A stretch of 64,000 nt of DNA from Symbiodinium natans (lineage: Eukaryota; Sar; Dinophyceae; Suessiales; Symbiodiniaceae), in NCBI GenBank assembly GCA_905221605.1, contig CAJNDS010002626.1:274315-338314 (forward strand). Direction: 5' to 3'. Below the pieces are notes generated by a model. It ran no database searches, had not been told where the DNA came from, and saw only the letters and a list, made by a program, of their open reading frames with translations. The position numbers were made by a program, and so were the translations under genes. Of this stretch, positions 8,766 to 16,790 are shown one piece after another. Within the stretch, counting starts at the first letter, position 1. Each line of letters starts with the position of its first letter.

Positions 8766-10160
8766 ATGGAGCTTCCGGAAGCCTCGCCTCCGCTCTGTCT
8801 TGTGAACTCCCAAAGTGGGAGTGTGGCCCAGGTGGAAGCCTTTTCGACGAGCATGATTGCTCGTCTTGCGCACCGTTTCGAGGAGGAAGGTCAGCTGTCT
8901 CTTTCGAGGCAGCTTCTCCAAAACATCGACCTTTTTACCTCGACCCCTGGCTCGGTCGAACGGCTGTTGGGGATTCCAGCCTGCCTTGGGGAGTTGGAGA
9001 CACAGGAGTTGGTGGTCAATACAAGCGGCGTTCCGGTGAAGCAACCTATGCTCATTGCCGAGCTGCGCGCCATTGCTGCTCCGACGGTGGACCAGTCGGT
9101 TTTGACGGACACCCTCGTCGAGGAGCACGACCGTCGTGCAGAGTATGCAAGGTATGGCTATGTTTTGACCACCATGGGGGTGGTAGTCGCCGATGTGAAT
9201 GCTACCATCCGCCAACCGCACCTTCCATGCGAGCAAAGGGGGTACTGGCGCAACAATCAGGTTGGCATCCAGCTCACCTTGAAGAAATTTCTTCTGTACT
9301 TGGAGGCGATTCGGGTGTTGCGGTGCCATCCTGCCCAATACCAGTTGTTCACGGCAGAGCTGTCAAACATCCTGCCGAACGAGCTCAAGGTCGAGCGTGT
9401 GCCGGCTGCCGACTTGAGAGCGCTTTTGGCGGACGTGCTCGTCCAGAGCCACCGCCGGGTGACTTTGGCTGCCCAACCGCCAACTATAATACCGGATGTT
9501 GCACCATCCGCGTCGGGTGGCACGGCACCGCCTCTTCACAAAAGTGCCCCAGCTCCACCTCCTTCGGGATGGGCTTTGCTCAACCAAGCGCGTGCAAAAG
9601 CCGAGGCAATGATTCGATTGCATGCCGACATGAAGAGAGCTGCAACAGCCGAGGTGGCTCCATCATCGTCGACGGGCCCCGCTTTTCCACCAGGGCCTCC
9701 GGCTTTCTTGCCGTTCAGCCCTCCTTCCCCGCTTACGCCGTCCGTCTTTTCCTATGCTCCATCTTCGGCACCAGGCACGCCTATGGAAGCAGGCATGCCT
9801 AGAACTCCGCCTCCTCTACCTCCTCCATCTTGGGCACCAGGCACGCCTATGGAAGCAGGCCTGCCTATACCTCCGCCTCCTCTACCTCCTCCATCGACAC
9901 CGCACCCAGATACATTGAGGGAGCTTGCGGGCGAGGTTCCAATGGAGGTCGAGACGCCGATGACGCCCGTGGAGGCATTCGGTGCCCCTGGGACCCCTAT
10001 GGACGTGATTTCCGAGGTCCCAATGGAGCCAATGGTCGGTGGCATTGGAAGTCCGGGGAGCGCTTCTCCTTTGACCCCGCCGGCAGAGACGAGTATGGTG
10101 GTTCCAAACCCACCTATGGACAATTCGGATGTGGGAGACTCTGGCTCCGAGATGGATTGA
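8766..10160 (+). CDS. Extra ORF in copia-2 between protease and integrase, Pro-rich tail, unknown function
   Basis: An ATG at 8766 in frame 3 opens 464 codons, overlapping a less protein-like open frame 2. The first 250 or so residues look globular and mixed alpha-helical (FEEEGQLSLSRQLLQNI; VGIQLTLKKFLLYLEAIRVL). The last 200 are Pro-rich and include two copies of an 18-residue repeat (APGTPMEAG(M/L)P...PPPLPPPS; DNA period 54 bp at about 9769-9898). It ends in an acidic tail. I do not recognise the family. Standard copia polyproteins have no ORF here. The flanking pol continues in frame 2 on both sides, so this looks like acquired cargo or a separately expressed accessory protein. Confidence 0.55.
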   Translation: MELPEASPPLCLVNSQSGSVAQVEAFSTSMIARLAHRFEEEGQLSLSRQLLQNIDLFTSTPGSVERLLGIPACLGELETQELVVNTSGVPVKQPMLIAELRAIAAPTVDQSVLTDTLVEEHDRRAEYARYGYVLTTMGVVVADVNATIRQPHLPCEQRGYWRNNQVGIQLTLKKFLLYLEAIRVLRCHPAQYQLFTAELSNILPNELKVERVPAADLRALLADVLVQSHRRVTLAAQPPTIIPDVAPSASGGTAPPLHKSAPAPPPSGWALLNQARAKAEAMIRLHADMKRAATAEVAPSSSTGPAFPPGPPAFLPFSPPSPLTPSVFSYAPSSAPGTPMEAGMPRTPPPLPPPSWAPGTPMEAGLPIPPPPLPPPSTPHPDTLRELAGEVPMEVETPMTPVEAFGAPGTPMDVISEVPMEPMVGGIGSPGSASPLTPPAETSMVVPNPPMDNSDVGDSGSEMD

Positions 10161-11244
10161 TATGCTTGGGTATGGGCCCTGAGGGCCTAAAAGCCGGGCA
10201 TGAGTTGCTCCGATCTTCGCCGCAATGCACAAAATTGGTAGGAGTAGGTCTGAAAGCCTTGCTGTTTGCAGTAGGAGACTGGCTGTGTGCATTAGGAGGT
10301 AGGGTCGGAGCGTTTGAGTGCTTGGTAGGTGACTGTGAGTGCAGCCTGCCTGCCGCGAATGGGTCTGCACACTGTCCCTCTGTGCCCAGGTCTTCATGGA
10401 AAGGAAGCAGTGCCTTGGCTTTAGGGTTGGCTCTGGGTTTGGTTTTCAGAGGTTGGCTGCGTAGGTGCGTGAAGCTTTTGAGTGTGCGCCGTAGGAGTAG
10501 GCTGAAGTTTTTGCGTGTAACTTTGGTAGGACGTGTGCCACGTAGGTCTTGGAGTGTTGTGCGCCGCCTGTTGTTTGTGCGTGGCGTGCTTGCTTGTGAG
10601 TTGAAAGCTGAGCCTACGGGCGAGGAAGCAAAAGGGCCAATGATGAAACGTTGGCGTGCCTTGAAGAAGTGGGCCTTGTGTGGGCTTGGGTCCCTGCGGG
10701 GGTCCGAGCAAAAGAAGGCCGTGGCACGTTCTGAGGCCCTGCGTATGCTTGCTGGTTTGCCGACCCCGGTTGTTGTGAATTCGGAGTCGGAGGAAGAGTT
10801 GATTCCTGATCCGTTGGAAGCTGAACTTGCGAAACCCAGCGGAAGTGAACCCCCTAGGCCCTCCGATGTTCGAAAGAAACCCCGTGTGGAGAATGTTCCC
10901 TCAGGTGAACCGGGTGCCCTGAGTTCCCCGGAGGTGGTGAGCGATGCTCTGGATCCTGAGGTTCCGGTCTATTTGACCTCGGAGCGGCTGAAGGCGCACC
11001 GAAATAAGGGCCACCAACCTTATCTTAGTTGCTGTGACACATGTCAAAGCGCTAGAGGGAGAGTGCCGGCTCGTAGGAAGCACATGAAACACCACCACGG
11101 ACCCGGAGAGTTGCAAGTCGACTTTGGATTTTTCGGAAAGAATGTTCGTTTCCTTCTCATGGTTCATGTGGTGTCGGGGTACATACATACCGTGGTCTTA
11201 GGACCTGAGGATGAAGTGCCCGCTGTATCGGTTTGCAAAGCCTT
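10161..11244 (+). CDS. copia-2 pol, part 1: linker, GAG-pre-integrase and first half of integrase
   Basis: Frame 2 resumes after the extra ORF with a basic, Cys-containing linker and an acidic spacer (SESEEELIP). It then gives the His/Cys zinc domain in front of integrase (HRNKGHQPYLSCCDTC, about 10999-11046) and the start of the integrase core, VDFGFFG (about 11119), holding the first catalytic Asp. Reading stops inside DIRS-1, which entered after the codons for VCKA. The second half continues at 19909 in the same phase once 8,664 bp are removed. Confidence 0.82.
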
Positions 11245-11450
11245 ACCACTTGGGTTCCCCCAACGGGATTGTCCCTCTGTTTGAACTAGGGCGGGCTGGG
11301 ATGGGGGAAAAACTTGTGCTTTGAAAAGTCCTTTGAAAGTTGCTTCTCGCTTCGGATTCTTCAGATGCACACAAGATGGTTTTGCAGCATGCATTGACTT
11401 GTGAAATGTCAGGCCTCGTTGCCTTTGTGGCGCAAGCATAAAATTTTGTT
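11245..11450 (+). repeat. DIRS-1 terminal repeat A1
   Basis: 206 bp, from accacttggg to ataaaattttgtt, identical by eye to 19502-19707. It ends in AAAATTTTGT, as does the A repeat of DIRS-2 although the rest differs, which suggests a shared functional end. Confidence 0.9.
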
Positions 11451-11521
11451 AGTGAGGGGGAGGGGACCTGCGGCTCATGGACTGTTGGGGATTGCTGGGC
11501 TGATGTGAGCTCTTTTCCGAC

Positions 11522-13558
11522 ATGTCTAATTGGGCTGGACTGCAGAAGATTGATGATGGTCTTTTTGCTGCTGTTTCTGACACGTACAAGAATCTTTTGC
11601 AGTTTGATGGTTCCTTCGAAGATGAAGCTGGGGCTAGATCTACTGTGGAGGAATTTCTTGCTGGAAAGAGGACAGCAGGCGATATCGAAAACATTTCAAA
11701 GGAGCTCTGGGCATGGAGGCAGTCGCGCTTGAAGAGGAGGCCGTCCGAGGTAGTGCTTTTGCAGAGACGCTTACCTGAGTTCGCTGCTAGTGTTCCACGC
11801 TCCCAGAAGGATATCACTGCGGTTTTTGAAGAGGCAGTCAACACCACCCCTGCTGTTGCGCTGTCCCTGCTGAAGCGTGCAATCAGAGCAGCTAGGGCCC
11901 ATGGGGACAAAGAGGAGGTAGAGAACAAGTTGCGTGAGAAGTGGGCCCTCGAGCTTGTCGCCATTATACAGGAGGCAGAGCTGCCTGCTGCAGAGCGGAT
12001 TGCTGCACTGGGCAATGACAATCATTTCTGGTGAAGAGCTTTTGGACGACGTAGGGGAAAAACGCTGCGAAATCGTGCGAGAGCTTGGAAGCCGGTTAGG
12101 GCTTGGTTGCAGGGCTCTTTGGGAATTTCTTGGCCTGTGGATGTTGGAGTGATCTTGAGATATCTTGAGGAGAGAGATGAGATTCACAGGATGGCAAGCC
12201 TTTCACTCTTGGAAGGCGTTGGGATGGTACCGGCTGGCAAACGTCTTAGCGAGGACCCCTTGCTGCTTGAGAGCATCAAGTCTTGGACAGCCGAGCTGGA
12301 AGTCGATCAAGCTGCACCAAAGGCAGCTGCAATGTTGCCTGTTTCAGTCGTGCTAATATGCGAGCTGGTGGTTTGCAGGCCTTTGTACCCACCTGGGTTG
12401 CGATTCATGGCTTTCATTTTGCTGGTCATGGTATGGGCAAGCCTGCGCGCAGATGATATGCAAAACGTCAATCCAGCCAGTGTGAAGCTGAGCCAGGTCG
12501 GACTGAGGTTCATCCTTAGGAAGACGAAGACGAGTGGACCTGGGCGCAAGGTTGGTGAGCTGCATGGGTTCATTTCTCGGGTCGTGGGACTCAGTGGCTT
12601 TGACTGGCTCGGGGAAGGTTTCAAGCTGCTGACTTCTGAACGATTTTCATGGGCGCGAGATTTTCTTTGCCCTTGCTTTACAAATGAGTGGGATGAGCCA
12701 AAGAGAGAATACATGGACGCGGAGGGCCTCGCCTTGCAGTTGAGGCGTTTGCTGAAGGAGTTGCCTACACCGGTGAGGCAAATGGGAACCTGGAAGGTGA
12801 AACGAGAGCTGCTGCTGCCTGGCGACGTCGCAAACTTTTGGACAGGGCACAGTCCTCGTCACTTCGTGGTGAGCATTGCAGCCGCCATCGGGATATCAAA
12901 GGACCGGCGTGATTATCTGGGGCGATGGGCGTATGCTCAACATGGGTCACAGGATTACGTCCTCACTTCGCGTCAGGTGGTCCAGGCGATCCAGACCACT
13001 GTTTGCAAGACACTGCTATTGGGGGGCGATGGAGGCGGTTACATTGAGGAGGAGCTGCTTTGCACTTTAAGGAGTTTTGCTGATGACCTTGGATTGAATG
13101 GCGAGGAGATCGTCGGCGCAAATACGGTGATGCAATGGGATGGACACAAACAGACCTGGTTGCTGGGGGGACAATATCCTGCTTTTGCTGTGAACCCGGA
13201 GAGGGTTCCGATTGCCGAAGGGGAGCTCGAGGCGAAGCTCCCTGGAGAATATGAGGCTTTTGAAGCAGAGCCGGACGAGGACGAGGCGCCGTACTTCTTG
13301 ACTGTCTCTCGGAGAGGGTTCAGACGTTTGCATCTTTCCAAGCGTTGTGCAGTCCGGAGAGAGAGGTGCCTCGAGACCATTCCAGTTTTCCACCTTGGAG
13401 AGGGCATTGCTGATGCGATGTGTAAGCTGTGCAAGCCGCGGGTGGAGTTAGGCGAAGAGTCTTCAACTAGTGGCTCGGAGGACACTGTTGAGGGTGAGCA
13501 GGAAGCTCTTGAGCCAGAGCCTCTCGGTGGAGGCCTTGGCTGGAGGCTTGGGGCATGA
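11522..13558 (+). pseudogene. DIRS-1 tyrosine recombinase with one in-frame TGA and a C-terminal His/Cys module
   Basis: The ATG is at 11522. Frame 2 runs to 13558, broken only by TGA at 12032-12034; the codons after it (RAFGRRRGKTLRNRARAWK) look like normal recombinase N-domain. Catalytic residues are visible: Arg in WASLRADD (about 12446), HSPRH (about 12848-12862), LGRWAYAQH and the nucleophile Tyr in GSQDY (12956). This protein would cut and join a circular DNA intermediate to insert the element. The C-terminus has a Leu-His...Cys...Cys-x2-Cys module (RRLHLSKRC...MCKLC), also seen after copia pol genes. The TGA could be CGA decay (C to T at a CpG) or a readthrough site. Full length would be about 679 residues. 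Confidence 0.85.
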
Positions 13559-13899
13559 TCAAGATCTCTGATTTGCACCTTGGGCTGGAGGCGCCTGACT
13601 CTTGGATTCTTGGTAGGAAGCTCTGCAGGAGGCAGCAGAGCGCAGTGCTCGATTAGAGCAAGACGTGCCGGAAGGAGAGCACGCATTAAAGAGTGAGATT
13701 GCTGGGGAGGGGACAGCATCTAGACGAGCTTGTAGTGCTTGACCTCCTGCAACGGGGTTGCAATCACTGTTGGAGGTGCACTTGTGAGGTTCGTACGCAG
13801 ATTGATGGCTCGAATTTTCCGGGATTTTCTGCTTCTTTCATAGGTCCACTGTGCATGTGCTGAGGTGCGGGGACGCTGTGCTGAGAAGCACCTGGTGCA
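13559..13899. other. Spacer between DIRS-1 recombinase and gag
   Basis: No convincing ORF. It presumably holds the 5' UTR of the gag-pol transcript. I see no strong repeat or hairpin. Confidence 0.5.
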
Positions 13900-15273
13900 A
13901 TGGCCGGAGCGGCGCCGGCTCCTGGGCCAGCAGAGTTGCCGACAGGGGTCACCCAGGACCAAGCCCTTGATTTTCTTGATAAGCAGGTAAGTTCTGATCT
14001 GGTGCATATTTTCCAAGAATGCGGAATGCCTTTGGGATTGCAGTATCGATTGGGACAAAACTTCAAATCAGTGAAGCGATTCTCGACATACGCTGACACA
14101 CGGGGCGAAGTGCGCACTGCTTTGAAAGATGATCACCAGTTGGAGGCCACTGACCAGGCGAGCAGAGCTGTCGTTGCAGCAGTAGTTTCAGCCTGGGAGA
14201 CATCGCGCGAGGTCGCCAGCAAGGAGACGGAGTTGAGGGCAGAGGCGCGCATGCTGGGCGTCAGCAGACCAGTGACGCAGACTGAGAAGCAGGCTATGAG
14301 GGTTGCGTATGAGGCAGCCCACGGGATGCTCGAGGAGGCATTCGAGCCTTCCGACGACTACATCTCTGCAAAGCTTGAGGAGGTCGAGAGTGGCGAGATC
14401 ACCGCTAGTGCCCTTTCTGAAGTGACATCCAAGAAGAAGGTGAAGACCATGGGGATACAGACGACAGTGGATACTGGAGGTCATGTCAGGATCGTCAAAC
14501 AGAAGAACAAAGGGGTAATGCCCTCACATACAGAAGAGCTGAGAACGGTGCTGAGAGTTGAGGGCAATATGTGGACATTTTTGGCATCCAAGTACAAGAA
14601 CAAGATCTTTTTCCAAGGCATGGGGCCAGATGCTTGGCTGGGATATGCAAACTACTTGCTTGGAGAACGGGTGTACTTGCTGCAGGTCCCGGTCACCGGG
14701 AAGGGCGGGAAGATGGATCAAATCCCACTGAAACCGCCATGGGTGGTGATTCTCAACTATGAATACGAGTTGAGGAAAGAAGCGATCAAGAGAGCCTTTC
14801 GTGATTCCCGCCCCTTGCGCGAGACCCTTCGGGAGGTGACAGATGATGCACAGTTGAAAGAACAGTATTTCACAGCTCCCATAGCGCTGCAAAACAGAGG
14901 AAAGCGTGGCAGTGATCAATGGGATGGCCAGCACGATGATGGAAAATGGCACCGGGACACCTGGCGAAAAGGAGCTGGCTGGGGCAAAGGCACACCGCGC
15001 AAAGGAGATGACAAAGGACGTGGCGATCAAAAGGGCAAGGACAAGAAAGGAAAGGACCCAAAGGGTCCTGGCAAAGGGAAGCGTGAGAGCGTCACCACCA
15101 CTCGAACGCCAGACGGGAGGTGGATCTGCTTTGACTACTCCGGGCCAGGATGTGATGGAAACTGCGGCATGGTACACTGCTGCATGGTCAAAGGATGCCA
15201 CGGGCCACATCCTACGTGGCAACATTGGCAACAGCATCACTCTGGCAAGACAACGGATGCTCCGAAGCACTGA
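13900..15273 (+). CDS. DIRS-1 gag-like protein with CCCH zinc finger
   Basis: An ATG at 13900 opens 457 codons. The N-terminal half is helical and charged. The C-terminal third is Lys/Gly/Asp-rich and ends in a CCCH-type finger (CFDYSGPGCDGNCGMVH) followed by more Cys/His (CCMVKGCHGPH). This is the expected arrangement for a nucleic-acid-binding gag. It stops at TGA (15271), but the same frame continues straight into pol. The DIRS-2 counterpart has the same order: basic tail, CCCH finger, TGA, pol in the same frame. Confidence 0.75.
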   Translation: MAGAAPAPGPAELPTGVTQDQALDFLDKQVSSDLVHIFQECGMPLGLQYRLGQNFKSVKRFSTYADTRGEVRTALKDDHQLEATDQASRAVVAAVVSAWETSREVASKETELRAEARMLGVSRPVTQTEKQAMRVAYEAAHGMLEEAFEPSDDYISAKLEEVESGEITASALSEVTSKKKVKTMGIQTTVDTGGHVRIVKQKNKGVMPSHTEELRTVLRVEGNMWTFLASKYKNKIFFQGMGPDAWLGYANYLLGERVYLLQVPVTGKGGKMDQIPLKPPWVVILNYEYELRKEAIKRAFRDSRPLRETLREVTDDAQLKEQYFTAPIALQNRGKRGSDQWDGQHDDGKWHRDTWRKGAGWGKGTPRKGDDKGRGDQKGKDKKGKDPKGPGKGKRESVTTTRTPDGRWICFDYSGPGCDGNCGMVHCCMVKGCHGPHPTWQHWQQHHSGKTTDAPKH

Positions 15274-16790
15274 CTCAGGGTCTTGGTGGGCTTCGGCAGT
15301 CACGGCGCAAACGAGCAGATGCATGTGTGTTTTAAGAATGCAGCACAGAGGACGGGGAGCGAGCTTAAGGTTGGCTTCCTGCTTGATTGCGATGATGATG
15401 CATGGTTTAAACCAGAGGCATGGGATCGCATTTTCACCGAGATTCATGAACATTCATGGGATATTGTTTTGCTTTCGCCGCCTTGCAAGACGTTCAGTCG
15501 TGCAAGAGAGCACCGCAGGACAGGGCGGCATGGGCCTGGTCCTTCCAGGTCGCACACTTATCCTTTTGGTTTTCCTTGGTTGGCAGAGAGGTCGCGTGCT
15601 GCTGTTGATCGAGAAAATTTTTACTTGCGGCAGTCTTTCAACGTAATCAAAGCGGCAATCAAATCGGGCATGGGTTGGCTACTCGTCCACCCAGAGGATC
15701 TGGGTGCTTTACATTCGGGTCAAAGGCCAGCTAGCATTTGGCAACTTGATGAGCTTCGTGCATTTGTGGAAGGTGATGAACATGCGGCAACATGGGCAGT
15801 ACACATGTGCACTTTCGGGGGCGATCTTCCTCACCCCACGAGGCTGGCAACCAATTTAGCAGGCCCTGAGGCGCAGCTCAGATGGCCGCAGTTCGATGCA
15901 ACAGGGTCCTATGTAGGGCCAATTGGCCGGTGCGAGCATTTGCATCATGGTGGGGCAGGCATAGCGCACGATGGAAGTTGGAAGACGGACACACCTCTTC
16001 CGTTGGCCTTCTGTGAACATGTGGTGCAGATGGCATGTGATTGGCAGTTGTCTGGGCGCACTACAGACGACGTCGGCCATCCGGCTGAACAGTTCGCCAC
16101 ATGCTTGCTAGAGCAGTCCGATTCGCGTAAGCTTGGGAAACATGATGGAGAAGCTCTGGCCCGCCTGCTTGAATACGAAGCACCGCATCCGGCAGCAGTG
16201 GCAGATGCGGCCACGGAGCAAAGTGGCGGTAAGGCCTTCTTCGGCGGAGCCTACACTAAGGGTGGCATCACGGGTTTGCGCCGTTCTTGCCGGGTGTTCC
16301 CTCAGTCCCTTAAGTGCCTCACCTTGCTCCTGCGTGATGCCTTCCCCAACAAGCCCTTTAGTTCCCTTGTGGTGTTCAATAACGTCAAGAGTACTATGCA
16401 CAAAGACGTGCACAACGCGCCTTATCCCAACTTGCTTCTTGCCTGGACCACTTTCCAAGATGGGCAGGTTTGGATGGAAAGCAGCCACGGTCATGTCGTG
16501 CGCATGGTTCGCGGCATCCCGCGCAAAGGCGTTCTTCTCCCAGTGGCCCAAGCTCCGCAGGAGCTCCAGGCTCACAACTGCTTCCATCAAACCGAGGCGT
16601 GGACTGGTGATCGAGTTCTCTTAGTTGGATTCACAGTCACCCGCCTTCACTCACTGTCACCGCCCATGCGTGATAACCTCCTCTCTTTGGGCTTCGTCCT
16701 TCCCCCATCTGCTCACCTGCCACAGCAAGGGGGGGAGGGGCTCGCTGATCGGGAGGCCGAAGCGGTGCCGGCGATGGCATTGCAACATGA
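15274..16790 (+). CDS. DIRS-1 pol, N-terminal part: methyltransferase-like and 2-oxoglutarate-dioxygenase-like domains
   Basis: It reads in the gag frame directly after TGA, with no ATG before 15316, so readthrough or reinitiation is needed. Region 1 (15290-16060) has LLSPPCKTFSRAR (PPC at about 15477), VHPED (about 15685) and CTFGG...PTRLATN (about 15811-15855). This resembles the PPC and Glu motifs of cytosine-C5 methyltransferases; a classical motif I is unclear. Region 2 (16219-16710) has MHKDVHN (His 16399, Asp 16405), then His 16585 and Arg 16612 followed by VLLVGFT. That is the HxD...H...R layout of 2-oxoglutarate/Fe(II) dioxygenases, closest in style to TET/JBP. DIRS-2 aligns with region 2 across its length. 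Substrates are unknown. The frame shifts to frame 3 after a run of seven G near 16728. Confidence 0.68.

Noticed and set aside
7910-9340. Long minus-strand ORFs within copia-2 gag and the extra ORF
   Set aside because: Both overlap well-supported plus-strand coding; the minus frames are shadows in GC-rich sequence.
8766-9802. Frame 2 continuation of gag-protease through the extra ORF
   Set aside because: Its composition is Arg/Cys/Gly-rich and shadow-like, while frame 3 has a start codon and ordered helical and Pro-rich segments. I cannot fully exclude frame 2.
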